A stretch of 64,000 bases of DNA, from NCBI GenBank assembly GCA_039881045.1, contig JAYWVB010000002.1, forward strand, positions 1,116,001 through 1,180,000, written 5' to 3'. Source of the stretch: Chaetomium olivaceum. Taxonomy: Eukaryota; Ascomycota; Sordariomycetes; Sordariales; Chaetomiaceae. This document shows positions 43,301-54,810 of the stretch, piece after piece (position 1 is the first letter of the stretch; each line of letters opens with the position of its first letter). The notes beneath the pieces are model-generated. The model saw only the letters and a list, made by a program, of their open reading frames with translations, was not told where the DNA came from and made no database searches. The translations under genes were made by a program, and so were the position numbers.

Positions 43301-43531
43301 TTCGTCGGGGCGGGCGAGGAGAGACGGCGTGGTGTGGAAGTTGCGAGTGGTGGCTACCGAGGGGCCATAGAGACGGCGCTGTATACGGCGTCGATGTGGA
43401 AGAGCGCTACGAACAGCAGCGGAAGCGACAGCGGAAGTCGGACTCGCGTGGACAAGGGCGCGGGGCAGTCGATTGGCTCTAGTGGGAGTCTGCACCGACA
43501 GCAGGGCCCGAGCCCCAGCGGCCGTAGGCAT
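40329..43531 (-). CDS. Mitochondrial Msp1/ATAD1-like AAA+ ATPase; four single-base frameshifts as assembled
   Basis: The C-terminal half (42080-40329) is one clean frame with a meiotic-clade AAA module: GCMLYGPPGTGKTLLAKAVA (Walker A), APCVIFLDEADALLAARR (Walker B), FIMVATNRPFDLDEAVLRRL (sensor 1 and Arg finger) and YSGSDLKNLCVSAAMEAVREE, closest in type to Msp1/ATAD1, which extracts mislocalised membrane proteins. The N-terminus (43531 on) is a mitochondrial presequence (RRRIQRRLYG, FHTTPSLLA). Between 42960 and 42100 protein-like sequence jumps frame four times, at about 42955, 42880, 42290 and 42110. All four shifts have the sign of one missing base, and adding four bases gives an exact codon multiple of 1,068 residues. 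No GT-AG introns fit these places. I read this as one gene with consensus errors rather than a pseudogene, because similar shifts occur in essential neighbours. The precise role is unknown. Confidence 0.75.
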
Positions 43532-44156
43532 GAGAACAGGACAATTCGGGGGTTGCCGCGTACATGCGAGTTGAATTGGCTATTTGCGATTCGTTGGTAT
43601 TCAATGGCGCAGTGTGCAACTACTGTTTAGGTAGTTGCTGTCGGGTGTGAAGGATGCTGTAGGAAGGGTTGCGGTGTCGGTGCACCGTCGCTGCTAAGTC
43701 AGTGACCGTCAAACTGTTTGGCCGCTGGCAGCCGAGCCTTGGCTTTCGTAACCATGGAGCCATGCTGCTTACCAACGCTTCCGGGTTAGGGTTATGTATG
43801 TATAAATACCTCCGACCCGTAACGACAAAGACCCGACACACGACCACACTACAGCTACACGATACGACCGGAAGACCATACCGCTGACGCATCAGAAAAG
43901 GCCTGTCATTGCTCATAATCTATATACCCGTCTCTCATAGGCCAAAAACCCTAAAACAGCATCTCCTCCCCCATCCCTCCTCGCTTCCCCCCTTTCCAAT
44001 GCCCCCCTTTCCTTCCATCTCCTTCTCCCTCACCCAACTCCCACTTCCCCACAGTAGCCCCCAGCCTCTCCAGAACGGCCCTCCCTTCCCAGGGACAATA
44101 GTTCGCCCCGCGAAGCGACGCCGCACTGCTGCTGGTCACCATCGCCTGGCTCATCA
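43532..44156. other. Intergenic region between MMS22 3' end and AAA ATPase start
   Basis: About 625 bases; both genes are on the minus strand. It contains a C/T-rich stretch at about 43960-44060 on the plus strand. No gene was seen. Confidence 0.6.
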
Positions 44157-47100
44157 TCATGGGGAACCCTCCTGCGACCCCCGTCCCGAGGACGCCATCC
44201 GCACCATCACACGGTCCGCCGTCACCACCCAGTTCTGCCGCACATCCGTCGCGATGAAGTTGGCAAATGTCTGCACACGCGGGTGGCCTCCGCCACCCGC
44301 CAGTGCGGGAATATGCGATGGCGGCGGGGCGGTCATGGCACCCGATAGAGCGAGGCTGGTCGGGGAGATATCCGCTCCGTCTGAGAGGGTGAGGGTATCC
44401 CCGATGTGAGACCGCAGCTCCGTAAATAACGTTGCGACCCTATCCACGGTGTCTTGTAGACCAGGTATTTCCGAATCAGAGTCGCATTCGTTGAACAGGT
44501 AGGCCGTGAGGCTTGGTTGTAGCATGTCGGCTATTGTGGCCAAAAGCGACATGATGTGCAACCGCTGGAGCGAGAGCGCCGCAGTATCCCTGAGAGTGCT
44601 GAACCAGGCCAGGATGGCCGTCAAAATCCCCGCCGCATGCACCACGTCGTGGTTTGGTAGTTCCTTCGGAATGCAACCTTCATCGAGGATCTCCCCAAGC
44701 GCGACTGCGTACACCTCCAGCAGCGCCCAGCAATCCGGAACTTGCGCGGATGCCTGGATGATGGCCGGTAACATGCATTGTAATATGAACGATGTGACAT
44801 GAGCATTTCTCATCGCCCTGCTCAGAATTTTGCACTCTTGCTCAAGCTTGTCGTTGCCTAGCGAGACTTTGAAGTTGTTGAATAGGTAGTGGAAGAGCTG
44901 CTGCGCTGCAGTAGCATCCCCTTCGCTCAGTTTGACTCCGTACGCAATCACGCCAGCGGTATGAAGTTGCGGATCCTGAATCGATGGCGAGTAATCAGCG
45001 CTCGGCTGCATGAAAAAGGAGTCGATCGTGCAGATGTTGACTCCGTGAGACTTGATCAGCGAGATGACCTGTCTCACAAAATCGATGTATAGGCCATGTT
45101 CGCTGGGATAAGACCGGAGCAGCGCCAAGTCATCCTTGATCTTCTGCATCACCAGCTGGAGCGTCTTCTTGAATTCGTCACGATGCTGCTTAGCTTGTAC
45201 CGAATCATACTCTCTGAGTTTCTTCCGCATGTGTTGAATGGCGCAAGCGAAGAAGTCGATGTTTGAGTTATAATCCGGAGGGATGCCCACGGTGACTGTG
45301 GCTCGCTCCAAGAACGCCAAGTCGTTGCGCTTGAGGACTTCCGCTAGGTAGTTCTCGTATCCTAAATACCTCAGCGGCTTCACGACCGAGAGCATCCACA
45401 GGCCCAAAATGTTGATGCCTAGGTCTCTGAAATCGAAAACATGGTTCTTGACAAGAACGGCAAGAAAGAGTGGGAGAAATTTTCTTTCCGGTGTCGTCAA
45501 ATTCTTAGGTACGTCGGGGAACAAACTGTATTTTCCGGCGGAGAAGTAAGGCAGCAGTTGCTAGCAAGGTCAGCGACGTGGTTCAAGCTAGATGTATCGG
45601 CCGATGGATTACAAACCGTGACTCTGTTCTTGACAAACCTAGCCGCAATCCTTGCAGCCAAAGTGACCGCTTTCTCCGCGCAGGCAGCTTGTTGAGTATG
45701 TCGCCGTGGAGACTTTTCCAGGGGAAGGGCAAGAATGGTTCGGGTCATCCAGAAAAAGTCTTTGGCTAGGTACTCATTGACCAGCTATTTCATGTCAGCC
45801 CAGTACCTCACGGAAGCAAAAGCAAACTAAAACATACCAGCACGGCGTCCTCCAAGAAAGGTGCATCAATGTTGTCGTCGAACTCGCTCGAGTACTGTTC
45901 TTCCGACGCCTGGTCTATCCGGCCCACCAGATGCTCGAGCGTGTCTAGTGCTACGCGAAGTATGCCCCAGTCGAACCCCGGCGACTGGTAGTCGAGACTG
46001 GTGAAGACCTTTTGCAGTTGGCCTGCTCCAAAGTTAGCCATTAGATTCACGCCACAAGAGAAGTCGGCTTACCTGTGTTGAGCCCATACAAAACCGCCTC
46101 GAGGGTCGGGGCGCGCTGCAAGACATCTAGGGACGCCTTGATCGAGAAGTGGAGCACATCCAAGGCCGTCGCCTTATTCTTGGCTATCATCTCGTCCCGC
46201 ATATCCTTGCTGAGGTTCGGCATCTCTGTCGACAGGGCCCGGAACTGCTGCTCAATGTCCGAGGCGGCCGAGAGATACTGATCCAGAACCTGGTTGAAGA
46301 CATTGTTCCGCCACACGGCAAGTGGCCTAAACACATCGCTGCCCTCATCCTTGGCAATCACAAAGCGTGCAAGTTGATTCCAGGCTCTAACGTTGATCAG
46401 ACATGCTTCCTTGTGAGCGGTACCAGGGACGACCAGCACCTCTACGTCGTGGACTTCTCGCCGCAACTCGGCCGGTGAGACCCAAAACAAGGTACACAGG
46501 AGGTCGTGGTGATTTCTTAGGGCCGCTAGATCATGCTGGCGGATCGTGTCTTCCCTTAGATATTGCCGGCTATGGTTGGGAAGCGTCCTGGTGACGAGGT
46601 TCTTGATGTCGTTGGGGCGGCCGAGCTCCTTTAGACGCTGGATCGCTAAGGCTAGGAGCTTGATGAAGATGTGGAAGCACCGGTCTTCTAGCTCGATGGC
46701 AAGAGATGGCTTGCGGTCAAGTTCCTCGAGAAACTGTGGGGATTTGTACACTTCCTCATTCCTGAGATGCGCAAGGCTTTGCGAGCCGAAGAAGTCGAAA
46801 ATGGTCCCGATGACGCCAGTGCATTTGCGCCATCCCCACTGCTGAACGAGGAAATGGCAGCGCGCCACAAGGGCTCGGCAGTAGTCGTTGAAACCGGGTG
46901 GTTGGCGAGGGTTTGCTTGGTACAGCTGGAAGACTCGCTTCAGCAATTGCTGCGGCAGTGCCCATCCTTCTACCGGCGTGACGTGCCTCGCCCCCGAAAC
47001 GAGAAGTCCGGAGTTGTCGATCTCGGAGAGTGGCAGTAACGTGAACACGTCTTGCCAAAGCCCCTCAAACACTTGTGCATCCGAGCCCGAGGCGACCTCA

Positions 47101-50100
47101 CGGCTGAGCATGACCGACTGGGTGACATCCCAGAAAGAGCTTCTCGGAATAGCAGCGCTTTCCAAGAGTCTCATCATAACCACCCAACAGTTCGCAAGAC
47201 ATAAATCCGGACGTATCCCTCGCTCCCTGAAGCCTGAACGCTGCAAATCGCCGTAGAGAGTTCGCAGTTCTTCGGTGCCGCATGCTAGGAGGCGTCGAAT
47301 GGTGACCGTGGCCGTTTTCTTGAGCAAATCATCAAGTTTCATGGATTGAAAAGGATCGCCGTTAGGTCCCTGGCTCATCGAACGTACCGCCAGCGTCGCG
47401 AGAGAAAGGCGGGTATTAACCTCGAGTTGCGCTCTCTTGGTACTCTCCGAGACCGAGCTCGTATCAGTCGACTCGAGACGGTCAGTGAAACCGGAGAGAA
47501 TTTCGAGCCACCTCGACACAAATGCCTTCCCTGCAGAATCATTGTCAACACTGAGGGAGCGTAGCACATATCCAAGCACAAAGTCGGCCGCTTCCGGTGC
47601 CTTTGCGCTCGAACCCTCGCTTGCCGCTGTGTTCTGAGCCAGTTGCTCGGCAATCCAGTCAATGAGAATGCCGAGCTCTGAAGATGTAGTGTCATCCCAA
47701 TTGCTCCACCTTAGGACTCTCCCATCTAGAGAAAATGACACGGCTGGCCTTTGGTGGCGGGTCCGGTCAGGCAGAGAAACATCTACCGCGTCTCGCACTA
47801 ATCCGCGTCCAATGACGGTGCTCTCGTGAAAGTAAACGCCTCTATCAAGCGGGAAAACTTCAAAGTGATGTGTGTAGTGCGTTCCGTATGGACCGAGACC
47901 TCTGAGCTTGTCTTCGGCCCAGATCTTGTCCTGTGCGTGGCGTTCCCGAACCTCAGTAGCAGAAAAGTCCACCGGCAAAGGATCGTTTGCGCGAGCGTAT
48001 TGCGGAGCTTCCAAGTCTACGCGTTGGGGACGACGCCTCTTGCGGAATCTTGGCCTGGCAACTCTAGCTTTTCCACTTGCTTGGGCGGAAGGTGTCTCAA
48101 CACTCATACCAACTTCACTCCCGTTGCCTTGTTCTTCGTCCACAGGCTCCCGGAGTGTGAAGTCCACGTCGAGAACGCGATCTGACCCATCGTCTGCCGA
48201 GGCATCCAGCATCCTCTGCCGCCTCCTATAAAAGGCATCCAACGTCCGCTTCCGTGCATTGAGTTGCCGTCGCTTATCCCCCGTTTTCCTCCTCTAGCTG
48301 TGCCGGGTGCAGGCTCGGGGTGCGGTCTGATAACCGTTGCCGCGGTATGATAGCTGAAGTTGAGGGCGGTTGAGGGGCCTGGGCATCTTGCGAGCTTTCG
48401 TCGGCGATAACGAATGAGTCGAGGTTGCTTTGTCGAATCAGCTTCTGGGGTTGACCGCCCCGGGGTCGTGGCGTGCTATTTGTTGAGATCTCGCGCAGCG
48501 CTGGCCTGGTACTCGGCTTATCCAGCTGCCTTCGTGGTGGCGTGGGAATCTTGGGCCTCGTCTTGCCTGATTTCCAGTCCCGAAGAACCGAAAGGGCGTC
48601 AACATTATCGCTACGTGTTGCCAGGCTAATGAGCTTCTTGGATGGACTAGCCTTGCCCAAATTCTGCCTCCTCCTGGCAGCACGCGCGGCGATCTTGACA
48701 AACTTTGGGGCCTCAGGTTCCGCAACATCCAAGATGCTCAGGAGTGGGGGCGCGGCTCTTTTCTTCTCGGATGTGCGATCTACCCTAGAGTCACCCCCTC
48801 CTCGATGCCGTTGTTGATTCGTCGAATTTCTCTTCCTGGACGCTGGTGTGGCACCCCGTTTTGATCGGTGCAGAACCTGAGTTATCCTGGGTTGTCGGGG
48901 AGTTGGGTTGAGCCGGCCCTGGAAAACAGACTGCGTTCCACTTCGCTTCTGCTTCTTTGCCCTACCAGACGTATTCTGTGGCCTGGACCTCTTCCCCCCG
49001 GGAAGCATCCAGTCGACGGTATCCTCTTCGATAACTGAAGCCCCGTCGTCTTCGTCAATGACGATGGTTGCCGGTGTAGTTTCAATGGGCTCGTTTGTGG
49101 CGGCTGGTCGCCGAGGTGGCTCGTTCTCGGAGTCTTCCGACTCATCAAACAACATCAATGGCGCTGTGCTGGAGGGTTTTTGAAAGCCCTGGCGGGGCAG
49201 GGCTACTCCACGCCTCACAGTTCGTTCTGGCGAAGGTTGGGGTGTCCTTCTCCGTGCATTCCGTGCGACAGGTTTGCCTTGCTGATCTATACGGAGCCAT
49301 GAGGCTGGTAATACTCCGCGGATCCTACGACTGTTCTGGCGAACCACCTCCGAGTCACTACCGGAGTCAGACTTGTCTGTAGAATCCGTCTGATCCCCAT
49401 CACTGAGGTCGCTCAGCGAATCCTGATTGATCGGGGTTGGAGAATTTGTTGCCGTGTCTTCGAGTACAGCAGGATTCAATACCGGGTCCCGAGCAGATAT
49501 ATCCGGTGTGCTCGGACGAGATTCAATGGGTGGTTTCGAGGCGGCTCCGGATTTCGGCAACGGCTCTTGCGGCGGAGACGGCGTAGGAGGTGAAGAGGAC
49601 AAATCCCATACGTTTATAGGCGGCGGTTGGATAAACGTGGGGCGTTGTGGTGACCCCTGAGGCGACGAATCAGGTACGAATCTGGGCCGTTTCTGTTTGA
49701 TGGAGGACGACACCTGGGGGCGCTGTCGCTTCAACACTTGCTGCCGCCTCTTTGGAGAGACCGGCCGAAGCCGATCCAAGGGGGGGAACTCTTCGTCGGA
49801 CAGGCTTGTAGCATCCGTCTGGTCGCCATTGGTCTGCTGGCTGCTAGTTCGTAACTGCTGGCCTTGAGGAGATGTTTTCGGAACTGAAGGGGTAAGGGCC
49901 AGTTCATCCTCGTCGTCATCGAATAGGATTGGTCCACTTTCTTCTAGGCCACCGAGACCCTCCCCACTTGCCTCCTGGCTCTCCTCGGCCTGGAATTCTT
50001 GTTCTTGGGAGTCTTCTTCCTCAGCTCCGTTTCGCGGCCGGGACTCCTGCACCACCCGAATGGGCTTTACACCATGTGACTTCATAAACGTAGCGTATTG

Positions 50101-50835
50101 CGCGTTCTCGAGAAGGTAGGGGTGCTGCTGGATCGGTTTCCGTGGACGAAATGAACGCTCTAGCCGGAACTCAGTCTGCTTTGGCAATTCCCGAGTGTTC
50201 GTTTTCTCGGTGGACGGCGATCCACGGGCCAGGGGCTGCGTCGGGTGGGTCTCAGGGGGAGTAAGGCGAGCACGAGGCAGTGAAGGCGACCGTGGTGGTG
50301 AAGGTGTCCTTGAGAGAAAGCTTGCAGGAGAGGATGCGCCTGAACCCGGGCTGACGCCCTGAACGTAACCTGTCAATATCCCATCCTCTAGATATGAATC
50401 CGACGTCGGGTTAGACCAGTTCCTCGGCGGAGATGCGGGCCTGTCGAGCGTGTGCTTGGTAGGCGTAGAGGGACCCCCCCGCTCTGGTATGTCTGGTGTC
50501 GGTTGGGGAGGCCATGGCGGCTGGCTCAGCATCTGTGATGCCTGGCCCGAAACCGTAGCGAGGAGGGACAAGGCTTGCTCCGGCAAGGCTTGCTCCGGTA
50601 AAGCTTGCTCCGGTGAAGAACTCGGAACACTCCAGATGTCCTCATCCCCATCTCTGGCCGGTTTCTGCCTCTTCCCTTCCACTCGCGTCTCGTCGACATC
50701 GGTTCGGGGTAACTGATTGGACTGATCGAGGTTGTCGCCTTCGTTTCCGCCATTGTCGTCGTCGTTGAAATCCGCGTCATCGAAGCTCTCGTCGTCCGAA
50801 TCCGGAACCTCTCCCAATTCCCTCCAGCTCTTCAT
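44157..50835 (-). CDS. MMS22: Mms22/Mus7-family replication-repair protein; one homopolymer frameshift as assembled
   Basis: Mms22/Mus7 links the Rtt101-Mms1 cullin ligase to stalled replication forks (family knowledge). The start MKSWRELGEVPDSDDE is typical of the family. Residues 1-850 are disordered, Ser/Pro/Arg-rich, with short acidic motifs. The conserved helical Mus7 region begins around LDFSATEV-type sequence with HYTHHFEVFPLDRGVYFHEST. The model is complement(join(44157..45560, 45617..45784, 45838..46022, 46073..50835)), about 2,172 residues. Just before 48274 the first frame runs into a stop after EEENGG. A run of five G at about 48283-48287 read as four gives ENGDKRRQLNARKRTLDAFY and continues into the next frame. 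With that one base removed, the first exon ends in exactly the phase the first intron needs. Introns have clear signals: GTAAGC, GTATGT and GTTTGT donors, GCTAAC and CTGAC branches. Confidence 0.87.
50572..50622. repeat. Tandem 15-bp repeat in MMS22 N-terminal region
   Basis: Three near-identical 15-base units encode PEQAL-type pentapeptides (about residues 72-88 of the protein) within the disordered N-terminus. Confidence 0.8.
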
Positions 50836-51261
50836 GGTGCCCTATTATCATATCGTGGATGTCATTGAATCATCGAGTCAGCTTGTCGGGAGCATTGACG
50901 CCAGATTCGTACTTGTAGTCAAGACATGCATGGGCTCTGCAGGGATAACTAATTACAAGGGACCTGGCCCTGTGCACCGCGGATGGCGCGTAAATTGGCG
51001 TGAGACGCGACTGGCAAAAGCTCTGGTGGGGCATTTTGGCAGTTCGCGTTTGTGACGCTGCCACCAATTAGCACTATCGGGTCTTCTCGGATCATACGGT
51101 ACAAATGTATTGTGACCGCTGGTATCCGTGTATGTTACAATATAAAATAAATCGCATCAACGCAAGCCAGCAAGCTCTCAGCTCTCAGCCAGAACACAAT
51201 TCTTGTGTAAACTCAAACAGATTGCTCTTGATCAAGCCGTCCGAAACGGCCATATCTGACA
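50836..51261. promoter_or_regulatory. Divergent promoter region MMS22 / small membrane protein
   Basis: About 430 bases between the MMS22 start and the start of a candidate microprotein gene on the other strand. No other feature was seen. Confidence 0.45.
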
Positions 51262-51552
51262 ATGAGCAATCAATCCAAGGTTCTCACGATTGGCATACTC
51301 ATAGCTTTCGGGATTGGTAATGGTGAGTGTGATTTAACTCGGAAAGCTCCTGTGGATGTTAATATTCCCATAGCTTATTACACATTCAACCCTAGTCTGA
51401 AAGAGTTGAAGGAACAGAAAGAGGGCACGTCGATCCGGTGAGATTCAACCATCATAACAATCCTAGCAGTCGGCGACTCATATTAAGGCAGCAAAACACT
51501 CGAGCCCCAGGGGCGTCCAGCGTCACGACCAGAACAAGGCCAAGAAAAATAA
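51262..51552 (+). CDS. Candidate three-exon gene for a 61-residue single-pass membrane protein
   Basis: The proposed model is join(51262..51322, 51374..51437, 51492..51552). Exon 1 gives MSNQSKVLTIGILIAFGIGN, a short basic start and a hydrophobic helix. Exon 2 continues AYYTFNPSLKELKEQKEGTS, and exon 3 ends in a basic/polar tail (KTLEPQGRPASRPEQGQEK). Both introns start GTGAG and are 51 and 54 nt; the second could also end four bases earlier at AAG, giving another tail. The total is an exact codon multiple. The shape (short N-terminus, one helix, charged tail) fits small inner-membrane or ER proteins. The family is not recognised and no domain is assigned. The main doubt is that such a small split gene could arise by chance, but the hydrophobic exon and in-phase splice sites argue for it. 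Confidence 0.5.
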
Positions 51553-52301
51553 TCTGGCTGGAGAGTGGGAGGCCAATGCCGATGCATGGAATGGTTTAAT
51601 AGTCGCTGTCTGTTCTAGCTTCCAGTCGGAAGGAAGCAGTATGAGCAGGCTGCAAGCTCAAAGCTGCAAAAACAAGGACCAGCGCATCACAAAAGACCGC
51701 GCTCGCATGGTACAGTTGTAACAAACAGGTATTATATGTAGAATATAATTCCCAGATGTTGACCTCTCCAACTGTTCATGGCCGAGCCTATCTCGTATAT
51801 CGTGGCCAGCTATGCTCCATTAAGCATAATCCCTAGGTGTTTGGTCTCATGAAACCTTTCTCTCAAAAATAATTAGTCCATGGACTATGAATCATGGCAG
51901 GTACTGGGCAAAAGGAAGCTTCGAATACATACAAACCGAGCGTACGCGATATAATCTCTGTAAAGAAGTTCTCGATAAATGCACATTAGCCGACATTTGC
52001 GGGACAGCCTGCCATTACATCATTGAATGCTGTGGGGTGGCCCCGCACAATTGCAACTAAAGGGGAATACCGGGCAGCACTGCAGAGCTTCCAATCAGGC
52101 CATTTCGAATTCCGAGCTGAGGCCATCTGCCCGAAAAAAAGCTCGTCCGTGCATACTCGCTTGAATCACCTCACACAAAACACACCCACCGACGAGCTCC
52201 CAGGCCACCAGCCGCTCCGGTTACTCAATTGGACCCATCTCCCCTCTCCAAGTCTGCGTCGAGTCCGCCAGCCGACCGACGAGCTTTACCAATCGCCCAA
52301 C
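51553..52301. other. Intergenic region upstream of COX5
   Basis: About 750 bases with the COX5 promoter and leader. No additional gene was seen. Confidence 0.55.
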
Positions 52302-53134
52302 ATGTCGCCCGTTCTCCGCAACGCCCTGGTGCGCGCCTCCCGGCAGTCGGCCACCACTGCCCTCGGCTATCGCGCCGCCTCGACACACGCCATCTCGAAC
52401 CCGACGCTGGCCAACATTGAGAAGAGGTGGGAGGGCATGCCGATGCAGGAGCAGGCCGAGTTGTGGATGGCCCTGCGCGACCGGATGAAGGAGAACTGGG
52501 CGGACTTGACTGTCCAGGAGAAGAAGGCCGGTAAGTTGCCGATGCCAAGCCCCCTCACGGCCAGTTTCATCCACGGCGGGTCGGTCCCGCAGGCATGGCG
52601 AAGCTTGGAGAGAGCTCCCTAGCTGGGACTTGGATGGATTGCGATGGTTTGGCGACAGCAAAGTGACAGGAAGCAAGCTCGTAGAGCTGCTGGAATACCT
52701 ACGTCACTAGCACCCCCGCTCGCAACGGGTCAAACCGTCACCATACACACACAAATACAGACACTAATCCGACATGTCTCTACGTAGCCTACTGGGTCGC
52801 ATTTGGTCCCCACGGCCCTCGTGCCCTTGATCCCCCGGCGAGGGCAAGAAGGTTGCTCTCTATACCGCCATCGGCGTCGGCGCCAGCCTCCTCCTCTTCG
52901 CCACTGTGCGATCGTTCGCCAAGCCGCCACCGAGCACCATGACCAAGGAGTGGCAGGAAGCGACAAACGAGTTCCTGAAGGTGAGTTGCCGCTGCTCCCC
53001 AAGGCGCCCGATGCTACCGATGGTCACTAACTCGGCTCCCTCCACAGAACCAAAAGTCGGATCCTTTGACCGGTCTTGCGTCAGAAGGCTACTCGGGCAA
53101 AGGACACGTGCAGTCCCCCTCGTCGAAGGCATAA
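52302..53134 (+). CDS. COX5: Cytochrome c oxidase subunit IV-type (yeast Cox5 / mammalian COX4); one frameshift as assembled
   Basis: Nuclear subunit of respiratory complex IV, inner mitochondrial membrane. The model is join(52302..52530, 52788..52980, 53048..53134). The presequence starts MSPVLRNALVRASRQSATTA. The matrix part has NPTLANIEKRWEGMPMQEQ and LWMALRDRMKENWADLTVQ. Exon 2 gives AYWVAFGPHGPRALDPP, then the frame is lost. One extra G in the CCCCCGG at 52831-52837 restores GEGKKVALYTAIGV, a transmembrane helix (GASLLLFATV) and MTKEWQEATNEFLK, exactly in phase with the last intron. Exon 3 ends in NQKSDPLTGLASEGYSGKGH. Segment order agrees with what I recall of the Neurospora subunit V. 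Since this subunit is needed for respiration, the missing base is most likely a consensus error. The corrected length is 169 residues. Intron 1 (257 nt) is longer than usual here. Confidence 0.9.
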
Positions 53135-54810
53135 AACCGAGCCGCTTTCTTTTGTTAATAGAAACCTACTATCACGGGAACTTCTCGTGTATCACGAGCT
53201 GGAGAAGGACGTTTGGGGTGACGGAGCATGGGGGCTTACAGGGGCTGATACTGGATGGTGTAAATATGTACAACGCGATCAATGCGATTTTCTTTCCTTG
53301 TTGCCCCCAGTTCGGTTTCTGGCTCGCTGTTCGCACAGCTTGCCGGCCTTCAAACTGCTCGGCATCGGTGCTCGCCATGTCTACCCGGCTTGACCCCTCT
53401 CCCGTTTCCTATAATCGATGAGCACCGTCCCAACCCGTACCCTTTACCTACACTCGCCGTCCAATCCGAGCTCGCCGCCAGCGATTGCACTGAAGCTCGT
53501 TCCGCTCACATGTGATTCGAGACCCCGATCTACATTCTTGTGTGTGAAACGGGCAGATATGGTAAAGGGGGTTAAGTATATTTGCATCACAGCTGCTTAC
53601 AATGCAGGTACAAGAATTCGGCCTCGAAGACGTATCCAGTTGTCGCTCCTCATTATGGGCGGTATTCGACCGAAGCCTCCGAGGAGCTCCCAGCCGGGTG
53701 ACTGCGCAATCGGGGTCCGGGGAGCTGTTATGGAACTCCCTCAACGGGCAGCCTCGAACCCTCCGAGGTCTATCCTTGCTCCCGCTCTGACACACCAATG
53801 CACTCTCAACGGTTGATAAGAAGTGATGGATATGGTCCTGTGACACTCAGAGATGGTCGCCGAGCAATATTTGAATAATGCGGGATTTCAACTAGCATTT
53901 CCGGTGTAAGGAAGGCAGTCGGCCTCCACGCTGCTTTGAAGTCCCGGCTACCATTCACCCGACTCCCACAGCCTGTAGTTCCTGTGAGTATGAGTCCCTC
54001 GCTGTTGTCCCGGCACCCTGGCTCCCATTGGCGGAAAATCAATATCAGAATTCGAAGCCTTGCAGCGGGGCAACATGCCCCAATTTTGCCGGCGCATTGG
54101 CTGCAGGAGCTTCCATCCAGTACACAAGCCATTCAAGCCATTGACCATTGGTGGTGCGCGGGGCCTTGAGCTTTGGTAAGCGGGCGGGATGCCGTCTGGA
54201 CCCTTACACGAGCTCACGGGCTTCGGCTCTCACGACTGCAACCCCGGCTTCGGACAAAACATCTGATCATGACTTCAAGTGCCAGCTCATTTCCCTCCTC
54301 TGCAAGACCGCGAGGTAAGGGCGTGGTTCCGCACGCGCCAGACTGAATTTTCTCCTATCAAAGCATTTGATTATCCGTTTTCATTTTTTGCGGAGAGCAG
54401 CCGGCCACCTGATCCTCTTCAAACTGACTTGTACCCGCTGATCTGCATCCGGACTTATCGAGTCCACTATCGTCCAGTCCAGGCCATCTCCATCCCCCGC
54501 GCCGAGAGTCACGATACGGCGTCTGGAGGCGCTTTATGTGGTGATTCGAGGCGCAATAAGGGGAGGTGTTTCCCCAGGTAAGGCAAGCTTTTTATCACCC
54601 AACTCAATGACTCGCCAACTAACATCGGAGTTTCAGGTCTAGCGTTGGAAACAAGCAACTTGACTCCAACTCCGCCGCACAGCTTGACGGTTGCGTCATT
54701 AGTGGAGTGGTCGCAATCCACCCACGCATCCTCCGAGTCAATATAGGCCGGGCCAACGCACGTCGTCGCCTCCTAATTCCCTCCTCCTCCAGTTTCGCAT
54801 CAAGTCGCCA
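53135..54810. other. Intergenic region between COX5 and GUT2, with GUT2 leader
   Basis: About 1.7 kb. The last 270 bases hold a probable 5'-untranslated intron of GUT2. Otherwise I see only short frames with no protein-like pattern. Confidence 0.55.
54578..54636 (+). other. Probable 5'-UTR intron of GUT2
   Basis: A 59-nt segment with a GTAAGG donor, an AACTAAC branch point and a TTTCAG acceptor lies 175 bases before the GUT2 start. No coding frame uses it, so it would sit in the untranslated leader. Confidence 0.6.

Noticed and set aside
48242..48300. Two separate genes in place of one MMS22
   Set aside because: The N-terminal part has the typical family start, the C-terminal part the Mus7 domain, and removing one G joins them with correct intron phase.
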